Shown here piece after piece: positions 1 through 7,980 of a stretch of 33,197 bases of DNA. Numbering within the stretch: position 1 is the first letter of the stretch; every line of letters begins with the position of its first letter. The notes below the pieces were generated by a model. The model searched no databases, was not told the DNA's origin, and saw only the letters and a list, made by a program, of their open reading frames with translations. The stretch comes from an uncultured Lachnospiraceae bacterium. GTDB taxonomy: Bacteria > Bacillota > Clostridia > Lachnospirales > Lachnospiraceae. The position numbers and the translations under genes are program-made. The stretch lies in the NCBI GenBank assembly GCA_946491665.1, contig CAMLYL010000030.1, forward strand, positions 1-33,197. Direction: 5' to 3'.

Positions 1-284
1 AAGGGATAGCGAAATCGTAGCCTGACGAACAGAAACCTGATATAAGGCGTACATGCCGGATAAGCTGACTACAGACAGCGAAGTCCAAAAGGCAACCGTA
101 ACCCATGTGCGTAAATCAGGCAGGTAGACGAGGAAAGACTGGCAGGCTTATCCCGTGAGGTCTCACAGGCGGTGAAACTCACCGTAGTAACAACGAACTG
201 TGAGAAGTCAGCAGAGGCCATAGTAGGCAAAGCCCTGAAATGGGAGTTGCTGAAGGGCCGAACAATGTAACCGTGTAATCAAAT
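1..284 (+). mobile_element. Group II intron fragment (domain I region, truncated)
   Basis: This stretch is non-coding and has the look of the domain I part of a bacterial group II intron. It has the run GATATAAGGCG, several GNRA-like GAAA turns, and the phrase GAAGGGCCGAACAATGTAAC near 253-270, which in such introns precedes the intron-encoded reverse transcriptase. Neither the reverse transcriptase gene nor a domain V/VI hairpin follows. From about 279-284 the sequence runs straight into an open coding frame (the AlbA_2-like pseudogene). It is therefore a 5' portion whose own 5' end lies outside the window and whose 3' part is missing. Recognition is from memory of the family, not from an alignment; the exact junction is uncertain by tens of bases. 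Confidence 0.7.
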
Positions 285-1359
285 GTATGCTCCATTGCGG
301 ATATTCTTGCAGCCATGGTATTATCGCCTATTCCACCTTCAAATGTGAGTGTATTAGACGAATATTATGGATTTAAAATTGTAGATTCAGAAACAAGAAG
401 TAAAAAAATTGAGGATGCTATTTCTGCAATTACTCCGGAAGTATTAGAAAGTCAATTTTTATATGTGTTTGATGAAATAAAAAGAATTTTTCATGATAGA
501 AATAAAACTATTATTGGACAGATGGTGGGGGCCAAGGCTTTACAGAGGACCGCGATATTTCCAGATATTATTTTTAGCTTTGTATAATTTGTTAGTTAAA
601 GAAGAAAAGAAAATAGAAGATTACGATTTAGTATATAATAAATTATCAAATATTAGTAGCGTGACAATGAATATTGCTGGTGGTGGTGGCTGGTGGGCAA
701 GTAAAGAAAAAAATGAATTAATGCAAGCTGCCTCAGCTGTCCTTGCACCTTGTTTTGTGGATAGAAATATGGATGATCCAATGTACTATTCATATACCAC
801 AGAATTAGAAACTTTATTAAAACAATCGAAAACAGAGAACAGTCAATATGATTTTAAACAAGGATTATTTGATTTAAAAGCAGAGAGTTTGAATGATGAC
901 CTAGTAAGTAAAATTTTTAAAACATTAACAGCAATGGCTAATACAGATAATAGAGCTGTCGGATATGTTATTATTGGAGTTGCTGATAAGTTTGAAGACG
1001 CAGAGAAGATAAAAAATAAATATGGTGAAGATTATATAAGAGTAGGCACGTTTTATATTACTGGTATTGATGGGGAGGTAAAGAAGTATTATGGAGGAAA
1101 TCATGACAAATATTTTTCAATGATAAAGGATAAATTACAAAATGCACCAATTACAGAACATTATCGAAGGCAATTAGGTAGTAAGATTAGAATGGTTAAT
1201 TATTATAATAAGTCTGTTATTATTTTAAAACTGATATCCGATAATGGTGCTGTAATGTATGATAATGCATATTATACACGTATAGGTGCTAATAATGATC
1301 CTGTTGCTGTATCAGCGGAAGAAATGCCAGCTTTCTTTGCAAAATTTTATACAAAGTAA
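279..1359 (+). pseudogene. AlbA_2 (Schlafen-like) domain protein, 5'-truncated and frameshifted
   Basis: Frame 0 is open from 279, with no start of its own, to a stop at 585. The same protein continues in the next frame to 1359. Deleting one T from the T5 run at 571-575 joins the two frames as FPDIILALYNLLVKEEKK, so I read one damaged gene rather than two. The C-terminal half resembles AlbA_2/Schlafen-like putative nucleic-acid-binding domains: DFKQGLFDL, then an alpha/beta segment TAMANTDNRAVGYVIIGVAD, and a closing YYTRIGANNDPVAV. The first ~190 residues I do not recognise; their helical pattern before AlbA_2 recalls DUF262-type proteins, which is a guess. The N-terminus was apparently lost where the intron fragment now abuts. 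Such genes usually sit in defence or mobile regions. Probably non-functional unless the frameshift is an error or is bypassed. Confidence 0.6.
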
Positions 1360-1434
1360 TTTTTGCACAAAGATATCTTTTTACAGATATTTGTAATTAT
1401 GTATAATCAGTTACTTCTTGCATAAAATTTTAAT

Positions 1435-1462
1435 GGGAGGTTCTATTGACTTCCCTTTTTTT
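1435..1462 (+). terminator. Intrinsic terminator after AlbA_2-like gene
   Basis: A 6-bp stem, GGGAGG (1435-1440) with CTTCCC (1450-1455, one G-U pair), encloses a 9-nt loop and is followed directly by seven T residues (1456-1462). It lies 76 nt beyond the stop at 1359. Confidence 0.65.
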
Positions 1463-1592
1463 CGCTTGCTAGGATGTAGGTACAAAGAAAGTTTACCACT
1501 GACCGATAGGTGGTATATAAATGGTCGGGTTAATATAATTTTCATTAATATAAAATAATTGATTTTAATTCTTTATAAGAAATTATGTAAGT

Positions 1593-1630
1593 ATAGCAGA
1601 TAGTCTTAATGAGTATCTGCTATTTTATTG
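1593..1630 (+). terminator. 10-bp inverted repeat, possible terminator
   Basis: ATAGCAGATA (1593-1602) and TATCTGCTAT (1614-1623) form a perfect 10-bp stem with an 11-nt loop, followed by a short T-rich tail (ATTTTATT). It sits between the end of the AlbA_2-like gene and the promoter of the AbiE-like pair. It may stop read-through; the tail is weak, so an operator role is also possible. The rest of the 1360-1694 gap holds nothing else I recognise apart from the two terminator-like stems and the promoter listed next. Confidence 0.4.
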
Positions 1631-1638
1631 CATTAAAT

Positions 1639-1667
1639 TTGACTTGTAACATAAAATAGATTACAAT
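1639..1667 (+). promoter_or_regulatory. Promoter of the AbiE-like cassette
   Basis: TTGACT (1639-1644), a 17-bp spacer and TACAAT (1662-1667) match the housekeeping consensus closely. The start codon of the next gene is at 1695, giving a leader of about 20 nt with the ribosome site AGGTGATG just before ATG. Confidence 0.6.
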
Positions 1668-1694
1668 TAAAATATTAAAATTTCAGGTGATGAT

Positions 1695-2639
1695 ATGAAA
1701 GATTTTATTGAGAAAACTTTACATCAAAAAGTAGAAATTACCCCATATAAAGAGATAAAAAAGTTTCCGCTGGTGCTGCGGACGAATTATGAGTTTTATC
1801 AGATGGAACTCATGGATCAGGTATGTGTTTTAGCCAGCCCCAAAGAAAAATCCGGTCTGACAGTATTACGCAGGCAGCAAAAGCAAATAGAACGTCTGAC
1901 AGGTGCGTATTGTGTGCTTTATTTAAACCACTTGAATTATTATTCCAGGGATAAAATGCTGGAAGAAGGTATTCCTTTTGTCTGGGAAAATCATCAGATT
2001 TATATTCCGTTCCTGGGTCTGTTGCTTAAGCAGAATGAGGCGAGGCAGATAAAGCCCTGTTTCAAAATTTCGTTTCTTGCGCAGAAATTTCTGTTGACAG
2101 CTCTTTATGAAGAATGGGACGATTTTACGGTGACTGCGGCTGCAGAACAAATGAAGGTTTCTAAAATGTCTGTTACAAGAATTTTTGACGAAATGGAGAG
2201 TTTGGAAATTCCTGTTTTAGCAAAAAGAGGAAGAAGCCGAAGGTATATAAAAACAGGCGGTAAGAAAGAAATATGGGATACCATCAAGCCATTCTTGCGG
2301 ACTCCGTTGGTGAGAGAATATTATCTGGAACGAGATCTTTCTAATATATCTATGAAGAGTGGAATATCGGGACTGGCAGAATTGTCAATGTTGGAGGATA
2401 ATTCATATCCCACATATGCGGTTACAAAATATGAAATTAGAGAAAAAGGAATTAATCAGGAAAGACAGATTCCTCGTGATGAAATACCGGGATGTGTGGT
2501 TCAGGAAATAGGATATTGCATTCCTTTTCATCAGGGCAATATCATCGATCCGCTGTCTATTTACTTGTTGTTAAAGGATGTGGATGATCCCAGAGTGGAA
2601 ACTGCCTTAGAGAAAATGCTGGAGGAGTACGTATGGTAA
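1695..2639 (+). CDS. Winged-helix antitoxin-like regulator (AbiEi-like)
   Basis: A 314-residue protein with a strong promoter and ribosome site. Residues about 135-195 form a winged-helix DNA-binding unit (LTALYEEWDDFTVTAAAEQM, KMSVTRIFDEMESL, then a basic wing KRGRSRRYI), the part I can recognise. The flanking N- and C-terminal regions look alpha/beta and have no motif I can name. Its stop codon TAA (2637-2639) overlaps the start ATG (2633) of the nucleotidyltransferase gene, so the two are translationally coupled. That arrangement, a wHTH regulator followed by an AbiEii-type nucleotidyltransferase, is the layout of type IV (AbiE) toxin-antitoxin systems. By family it would repress its own promoter and counter the toxin. 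The role is inferred mainly from the neighbour; sequence similarity to classical AbiEi is not obvious by eye. Confidence 0.6.
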   Translation: MKDFIEKTLHQKVEITPYKEIKKFPLVLRTNYEFYQMELMDQVCVLASPKEKSGLTVLRRQQKQIERLTGAYCVLYLNHLNYYSRDKMLEEGIPFVWENHQIYIPFLGLLLKQNEARQIKPCFKISFLAQKFLLTALYEEWDDFTVTAAAEQMKVSKMSVTRIFDEMESLEIPVLAKRGRSRRYIKTGGKKEIWDTIKPFLRTPLVREYYLERDLSNISMKSGISGLAELSMLEDNSYPTYAVTKYEIREKGINQERQIPRDEIPGCVVQEIGYCIPFHQGNIIDPLSIYLLLKDVDDPRVETALEKMLEEYVW

Positions 2640-3386
2640 AAGGATTGGATATATTTTATAATTACTTTTCAGAATTTACGGATCAGTATGTTTTGATCGG
2701 CGGTGCGGCCTGCGATCTTTTTTTTTCATAATAATGACTTGGATTTTAGAGCTACAAAAGATTTGGATATGGTACTCGTAATTGAGGCGCAGACAAAAGA
2801 ATTTGCACAGAAATTTTGGGAATTTGTGCAAAAAGGAAAGTATCGAAATCGTGCCAAAAGCAATGGGAAACCGCAGTTTTACAGATTTGATAAGCCGGAA
2901 GAAAATGGATATCCTGCAATGATAGAGCTGTTTTCCAGAGCAAACTGGGAATTAGATCCGGGAACAGTGTTGACGCCGATCCATATTGATGATTCTGTTT
3001 CCAGTCTTTCGGCTATTTTATTGGATGATTCTTATTATGAACTGCTCTTGAGGGAGAGGAATATTATAGATGGAATAACGGTATTAAAACCAAGCGGGTT
3101 AATTGTCTTTAAAGCAAAGGCATGGCTTGACCTGAATCAAAAACTGGGGCAGGGAGAACATGTGGATTCCAGAGATATAAAAAAGCACAGAAATGATATT
3201 TTAAGAATTGTATCGGAAATGCCATTAGAGTTTTGTGAATTGCCGGAAAAAGCCAGAAAAGATATGGAAAGTTTTACCCGGACATTGAAAGTTACAAAAG
3301 AGGAATTAAAAAATTTAAAGATTACCGGAGTGCAGGAAGCAGATATCATTAATACTCTGCGGGATACCTTTGGTTTATCAGAATAA
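2633..3386 (+). pseudogene. AbiEii-like nucleotidyltransferase, frameshifted at a T9 tract
   Basis: Translation from ATG 2633 gives MVKGLDIFYNYFSEF and then the nucleotidyltransferase opening YVLIGGAACDLFF, but ends at TAA 2729. The rest of the protein is in the neighbouring frame to 3386: NNDLDFRATKDLDMVL with the metal-binding D-x-D pair, later a KAKAWLDL/DIKKHRNDI segment usual in this family. The break is a run of nine T (2718-2726); eight T would restore one ~250-residue protein reading CDLFFHNNDLDF. The family transfers nucleotides and acts as the toxin of type IV systems. The lesion separates the GG signature from the catalytic aspartates, so the enzyme is inactive as written unless transcriptional slippage on the T-run rescues it. 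A downstream ATG-initiated piece (2703 onward) would lack the GG motif. Sequencing error in the homopolymer is the main alternative. Confidence 0.65.
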
Positions 3387-3494
3387 TCTTTACTAGGAGA
3401 TCTGGGTAGGCATTTTGAACGCATATCGGAGGGAGAATTAACTGTATGCAAGGTTACTTTTGGGACGGAATCGAAAGATTATTCGCAAGTGTGA
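3387..3494 (+). pseudogene. Possible gene remnant, 35 open codons
   Basis: Directly after the stop of the nucleotidyltransferase the same frame stays open for 35 codons, reading LLGDLGRHFERISEGELTVC and on to TGA at 3492-3494. It has no start codon of its own and no ribosome site. The amino-acid composition looks protein-like rather than random, so I note it as a possible 3' remnant of another gene. I do not recognise the family, and chance is a real alternative. Confidence 0.2.
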
Positions 3495-3506
3495 TTGGAG
3501 GACGAT

Positions 3507-3860
3507 ATGTATTATTCTTATGTAATGGGAATTGGAAATGAAATTGAAGAATTAAAAGATAAGGGATTTGCCATCGAACAGTTTGGTCAGAATTATGGAG
3601 TATCCTTCTCTAAAGAAAAGGCAGATGAATGGGAACATTTTATTGAGCAATATTTGGAAATTGGGTATTGGAATGAGTATTTGACAGAGGACGGGGTAGT
3701 TTTTTTGTTTCGCCTGGATAACGGAATTAAACGCTATTATGTAGAAAATTATTTCAATGATGAGGTTCTGACATTATGTGAAAAACTATGCGAATGCAAG
3801 TTTACATCCATAAAGGATATGTTAAAAGAAAATCATTTTTATAGTGATAAGATAATCTGA
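3507..3860 (+). CDS. Hypothetical protein, 117 residues
   Basis: I do not recognise this protein. I choose ATG 3507 because GGAGG (3497-3501) lies five bases before it; an upstream in-frame TTG at 3495 overlaps that ribosome site and is unlikely. The product begins MYYSYVMGIGNEIEELKDKG and is small, acidic and rich in aromatic residues (many Tyr, Phe and Trp), with alternating helix and strand character, no signal peptide and no membrane segment. It is intact, unlike its neighbours on both sides, which are damaged. It stands alone between the AbiE-like cassette and the aadE remnant, so context says only that it is accessory DNA. Confidence 0.6.
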   Translation: MYYSYVMGIGNEIEELKDKGFAIEQFGQNYGVSFSKEKADEWEHFIEQYLEIGYWNEYLTEDGVVFLFRLDNGIKRYYVENYFNDEVLTLCEKLCECKFTSIKDMLKENHFYSDKII

Positions 3861-3919
3861 TAGTGTTCTTTTTTGGAATCCGGGTATTTTTCGGTTTGTA
3901 TGGAGTATATATAAAGCAG

Positions 3920-4122
3920 AAAGGGGCTTTGGCGGAACGAACTCCTATACGCTATGAATGTGATGAATTTGCTTTCAAGACCTCAGTTGATGCGGCTTTT
4001 AGAGAGGAAAATAGGATTAAAAAATAATTTTACTGTTAGTGTGGGAAAGTCAGGAAAATATCTGAGAAAGTATTTGTCTGAAAAAGAATATGAAAAATTT
4101 CTTGAAACATATTCTATAGCAG
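3920..4122 (+). pseudogene. Remnant of ANT(6)/AadE streptomycin adenylyltransferase
   Basis: Residues read from 3966 (RPQLMRLLERKIGLKNNF, then TVSVGKSGKYLRKYLSEKEY and EKFLETY) match the C-terminal region of aminoglycoside 6-adenylyltransferases, where an R-x-E-L-L-R-M helix is followed by a G-x-x-x-x-F-x-x-S-x-GK-x-x-K block. In another frame just upstream (about 3926-3960) ERTPIRYECDEF recalls the segment ending in the family's CCNEFW. The N-terminal catalytic half, the middle and the C-terminal end are absent, and after about 4122 the similarity stops although the frame stays open to 4433. This is a dead fragment of a resistance gene, left by deletion. The match is by eye and from memory of the family. 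Confidence 0.5.
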
Positions 4123-4237
4123 TTGAGACATGTACGAAAATTACCTTTGGATGCAAAGGAAATATATTAATAATTCTTTGTCCATCCGATAAGAACCTTG
4201 AAATTACATCATCAGTGAAAAAACATAGCGTGGCAGA

Positions 4238-4293
4238 AACAGGCAGCAAGCCGGTTGTCCTTTTAATCAGGAGCAATCGGCCTGCTGCCTGTT
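4238..4293. repeat. Large imperfect hairpin (20-bp arms)
   Basis: Arms 4238-4257 and 4274-4293 are complementary over 20 bases with one mismatch and one G-U pair, around a 16-nt loop. No T-tract follows on either strand, so it is not a normal intrinsic terminator. It is GC-rich inside otherwise AT-rich DNA, just beyond the aadE remnant. It could be an end or recombination structure of a lost mobile element. The remaining gap to 4440 has no gene I can support; the open frame that covers it is the run-on of the aadE fragment. Confidence 0.5.
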
Positions 4294-4369
4294 GGTATAT
4301 GTCCGACCGCTGTCTTGAGATAGAGACAAAACAATATGTCAAGCTGTTCAATTTGGGGGAGTTGCACAA

Positions 4370-4396
4370 AATTGCGCAAATTTCTTGTGAAATTTG
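4370..4396. promoter_or_regulatory. Candidate operator sites upstream of lacI-type gene
   Basis: TTGCGCAA (4372-4379) is a CG-centred palindrome of the kind bound by LacI/GalR proteins. It overlaps a perfect 8-bp inverted repeat, CAAATTTC (4377-4384) and GAAATTTG (4389-4396). They lie about 45-70 bp upstream of the lacI -35 box, so autoregulation is possible but unproven. Confidence 0.3.
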
Positions 4397-4441
4397 TAAA
4401 ATATTAATAAAAAAGTTGCATTTAATTGTTTAGTTGGCAAG

Positions 4442-4470
4442 TTAAACAAAAACTTTTTCTGTGATATAAT
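4442..4470 (+). promoter_or_regulatory. Promoter of the LacI regulator / galactanase unit
   Basis: TTAAAC (4442-4447), a 17-bp spacer and a perfect TATAAT (4465-4470). The leader to the regulator's start is about 90 nt and contains a short open frame (4510-4554, 14 codons, MENLNDEWGVKGNR) that may be chance. Confidence 0.55.
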
Positions 4471-4564
4471 AAAAAATATAAAATGCAGGAACGAGATCTG
4501 AATGCGGTTATGGAAAATTTGAATGATGAATGGGGGGTGAAGGGTAATAGGTGAAAAGGTTACA

Positions 4565-5545
4565 TTGGATATGGTAGCAAGGGCGTGCGGATGTTCAAAG
4601 TCTACTGTATCCAGGGCAATTTCCGGAAAAGGGCGGATCAGTGAAGAATTGAAAACGCGGATTCTGCAGTATTGCGAGAAAAGTGGTTATCGGACTGATG
4701 TGGCAAAGCGTTTTTTGCAGACATTGCGTACAAAAAATCTGCTTGTGCTTCTGCCGCCGGATCAGGAATTGTCAGAAATTCCCTTTTTTTTCAACTGTAT
4801 CATGGGGATATGTGAAGGCGCTCAAAAGGCAGGATACAGCATTTTGCTGATGACCGGAGGGAGCAGTGAGGTTCAGGAACTCCGGACGATTCTGGAACAG
4901 AAGAAGGCGGACGGCGTGATTTTGCTGAGAGTCAGAGTGCATGATCTGGTGATAGAATATCTGCAGGATCAGGAACTGCCTTTTCTGGTTATTGGAAATT
5001 CACAGAAATATTCGGTACAGTATGTTGATAATGATACAGAGCGGGCCTGTGAGGCGCTGACAATCTATCTGCTTCAGAAAAATCTGTCAAATATGGCGCT
5101 GATTGGCGGAAACAGAGAGCATATCGTGACATGGAAACGATTGAAAGGGTTTCAGGTGGGACATGCGATTTGTAATAAGAAGGTCAATCAGAATCAAATT
5201 TATCTGGATTGTAATACCAAAGATGTTGTGTATGAGGTAACAGAAAATATCCTGCGCGGTTCCGCAGATTGTATAGTGTGCATGGATGACAGAATCTGCT
5301 ACCAGGTGTTGGAAAAACTGCATAAGATGAATGTTGTTGTCGGAAGGGATATTGAGGTGGCATCATTCTATGACAGCCGTTTTTTAAGAGGATACTCGGA
5401 TTCTATCACCACTCTCCAGTTTGACGAAAAATCATTGGGACTGATGGTATGTGAGAAGCTGATCAGCCGGATTGAAAAGGGAATTTATGAATCGAAGATG
5501 TTTACGGGATATCGCATTATCCCCAAAAATCAGGCAAAAAGGTAA
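4565..5545 (+). CDS. LacI/GalR family transcriptional regulator
   Basis: This is a 326-residue repressor of usual family length. The N-terminal helix-turn-helix is clear (LDMVARACGCSKSTVSRAIS, hinge GYRTDVAKRFLQ), followed by a periplasmic-binding-protein-like sensor domain (LLVLLPPDQEL, ADGVILLRV, IPFLVIGN-type strands) ending about residue 320. The start is unusual: the conserved VTL lead-in of the helix-turn-helix lies upstream of TTG 4565, and the frame is open only to 4541, with no ATG/GTG there. TTG 4565 (AAGG five bases before) or a rare ATA at 4547 behind GGGGGGTGAAGGG are the options. The galactanase gene follows 61 bp after the stop with no terminator, so this regulator probably responds to galactan-derived sugars and controls both. 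Ligand is inferred from context only. Confidence 0.85.
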   Translation: MDMVARACGCSKSTVSRAISGKGRISEELKTRILQYCEKSGYRTDVAKRFLQTLRTKNLLVLLPPDQELSEIPFFFNCIMGICEGAQKAGYSILLMTGGSSEVQELRTILEQKKADGVILLRVRVHDLVIEYLQDQELPFLVIGNSQKYSVQYVDNDTERACEALTIYLLQKNLSNMALIGGNREHIVTWKRLKGFQVGHAICNKKVNQNQIYLDCNTKDVVYEVTENILRGSADCIVCMDDRICYQVLEKLHKMNVVVGRDIEVASFYDSRFLRGYSDSITTLQFDEKSLGLMVCEKLISRIEKGIYESKMFTGYRIIPKNQAKR

Positions 5546-5606
5546 TGGAGGAAATTTTCAGGGGATACTTGTGCAGTATAAAGTATTCCGGAAGGAGGAA
5601 ATGGAT

Positions 5607-7973
5607 ATGAAAAAGTATCTGAAATGTGCGGCGGCGCTGGTGTTATCGCTTTTTATGGCCTTTACACTGCTTGCACCGGGATTAACCGGGGAAGCGGCGG
5701 CGGCAGAAAACAGTGAAATGGCTCTGGGATCAGATATATCAGCAGCGGCCACCAACAATACATATTACAATAATAAGGATGGAGAATCCAAACCATTGTA
5801 TGATATATGCAGGACAGATTATGAGATGAATACTGTTCGGCTGAGAACCTGGGTAAATCACAGCCGCGGACAGTGCAGCGAAGAGGCGATTATCAGCTAT
5901 GCAAAGAAATGTCAGGACGCGGGACTTCGGGTAATGATAGACTTCCATTATGCAGATAATTGGGCGGATCCGGGAAAACAGCCGCCGCCGGAAGACTGGA
6001 ATGTAACAGATGATACGTCATTTGCGGAGGCAGAGCGTGTAGGGCAGCTCTTATATGATTATACTTATAATTTCCTGATTCATATGAAGGAAGCCGGGGT
6101 GACTCCGGAATGGGTTCAGGTAGGTAATGAGATTACAAACGGGATGTTATGGCCGCTCTGTAATATTTCCAATTTTGACAATTTTGTTTATGTACTGCAA
6201 AAGGGAATAGACGCAGTCAGGGATGCATCCCCGGAAACCAAAGTAGTGCTTCACATTGATAACGGCGCTGATACAGAAGCTGTGACAGAATGGTATGAAA
6301 ATATTGTAAATGCAGGCGTTACTGATTTTGACGTAATGGGACTTTCTTTTTATCCGAGAGATAATGATCCTACGGTCAGCATTGAGTCTCTGGCGAACAC
6401 CTTTGATTCTCTGTACAATGAATTTTGCGTTGGTACAGACCGGGAGATCATGGTGGTGGAAATCGGAGCCAATTATATGGAAAATGCCACTGAAAATCAG
6501 CGATATAATATGCTGGTTAATGTGATCAACGAGTTAAAGGCAGTTCCGGACGGCCGGGGTGCCGGCTGTATTTACTGGGAAATTGAAAATTATGAGATGA
6601 CGGGCTCCTGGGGAGACAGACGGCCCAACAGGGTCTGGGAAGCTTTCTCGCCCGGTGCGCAGCTGATTAATGAGAATCCTGTAACCGGCATATCTCTTGC
6701 GGAGGGCGATGCTCTTACTCTGCAGCAGAATGATATTTATCAGATGACTCTGAATGTGACTCCGGAAAGTCCGGATATTACCAGAATGGTATGGAGCAGT
6801 TCCAACCCGGAAGTATGCACCGTGACGAATAAAGGACAGGTGAATGCTGTGGGGCTGGGAGAATCGACAATTACTGTCACAAATTATGCCGGCAGCGATG
6901 GAAGTTATGAGACATATACCTGTTCCTGTACAATTACTGTTACTCCGGAACAGCCGGGATTGAAAAACGGAGGATTTGAGCTGGGAGATGACGGACGCTG
7001 GAAATATGCAGAGGGCAATAAGGGCACACCGACTCTGGGAGCAAGCTCCAACGCTATGAGCGGTACCTGTTCCCTGCATTTCACAGGAGGTACAGAGGAT
7101 CTTGATTTTACATTCTATCAGGATATCGAACAGCTTCCTCCCGGAAAATATCGTCTGACCGGTTATGTAATGGGAGATTCCGGTGTGACAAGTCTGAATC
7201 TGTTTGCTGACACAGCAGAGAGTACATATATTTCTGACATTTATAAAACCATTGGATGGGGCGGCAGCGGAAACTTTGTACAGATGGTATTGGATGATAT
7301 CGAAGTGCTGGACGGCAGTCTGCGTGTAGGCGCTCATGCGGAAGCGGTTTATAGCGGCAGTGAGGCATGGGGAGATTTTGATAATTTTACCCTGGAACTG
7401 GTGGAAGCATATGATAAAGAATATGTGCCGGTTATTTACGATGATGTGAACGATGCTCTTGTTCCGGATGAAAATTACAGTCTGAGCGATTATCAGGAAT
7501 TTCTGAATAATGTAACAACTGTAACAGTCAATGGGGCAGAGTGTACATTGTCTGATATTATTGATGAAAACGGTTTTATAGTGACAGATTCTGAACTTTT
7601 GGCAGAACCGGGAAGTTATGAAATTGTAATTACTTCCGAGGGCTATACAAATCCTCTTACTTTTACCTATGTGAAGGAGGAGACCGAAGAACCGGAAGAC
7701 CCTGACGAGCCGGACGTTCCGCAGAATCCTGATGACACGGGAAATCCGGATCAGCCCCAGAATCCGGACCCGGATGATAATTCAGGACAGGTTCAGCAGC
7801 CGGGTGATCAGAGCACAGAGGGAACAGATACTTCTTCTGCAGGGAAGACGGCAGTAAACCGGAAGGATTCACCTGAAACTGGTGATCCGTCGGCAGTATT
7901 TGCATTGATGGCGCTGGCGGCAGGATCTGCCGGTGTTGGCGGAGTTTCCTGGAAATTTAGAAGAAAAAGATAA
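5607..7973 (+). CDS. Cell-wall GH53 endo-beta-1,4-galactanase
   Basis: A 788-residue secreted enzyme that cleaves beta-1,4-galactan (pectic arabinogalactan I). ATG 5607 is chosen because GGAGG (5594-5598) is eight bases away; ATG 5601 is too close. A signal peptide spans about 1-33 (KK, then ALVLSLFMAFTLL, AAAA cleavage area). The GH53 barrel covers about 40-345, with VRLRTW, MIDFHYADNWADPGKQ, the acid/base Glu175 in GNEI and the nucleophile Glu285 in VVEIGANY. A BIG2-type Ig domain (about 355-445), a CBM61-like galactan-binding domain (about 450-598), a further Ig-like segment, and a Pro/Asp-rich linker (about 692-752) follow. The end is a sortase-like signal: SPETG at 755, a hydrophobic stretch, then RRKR. 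It should be anchored to the wall and process galactan outside the cell. No terminator follows directly. Confidence 0.9.
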   Translation: MKKYLKCAAALVLSLFMAFTLLAPGLTGEAAAAENSEMALGSDISAAATNNTYYNNKDGESKPLYDICRTDYEMNTVRLRTWVNHSRGQCSEEAIISYAKKCQDAGLRVMIDFHYADNWADPGKQPPPEDWNVTDDTSFAEAERVGQLLYDYTYNFLIHMKEAGVTPEWVQVGNEITNGMLWPLCNISNFDNFVYVLQKGIDAVRDASPETKVVLHIDNGADTEAVTEWYENIVNAGVTDFDVMGLSFYPRDNDPTVSIESLANTFDSLYNEFCVGTDREIMVVEIGANYMENATENQRYNMLVNVINELKAVPDGRGAGCIYWEIENYEMTGSWGDRRPNRVWEAFSPGAQLINENPVTGISLAEGDALTLQQNDIYQMTLNVTPESPDITRMVWSSSNPEVCTVTNKGQVNAVGLGESTITVTNYAGSDGSYETYTCSCTITVTPEQPGLKNGGFELGDDGRWKYAEGNKGTPTLGASSNAMSGTCSLHFTGGTEDLDFTFYQDIEQLPPGKYRLTGYVMGDSGVTSLNLFADTAESTYISDIYKTIGWGGSGNFVQMVLDDIEVLDGSLRVGAHAEAVYSGSEAWGDFDNFTLELVEAYDKEYVPVIYDDVNDALVPDENYSLSDYQEFLNNVTTVTVNGAECTLSDIIDENGFIVTDSELLAEPGSYEIVITSEGYTNPLTFTYVKEETEEPEDPDEPDVPQNPDDTGNPDQPQNPDPDDNSGQVQQPGDQSTEGTDTSSAGKTAVNRKDSPETGDPSAVFALMALAAGSAGVGGVSWKFRRKR

Positions 7974-7980
7974 AAAGTGG

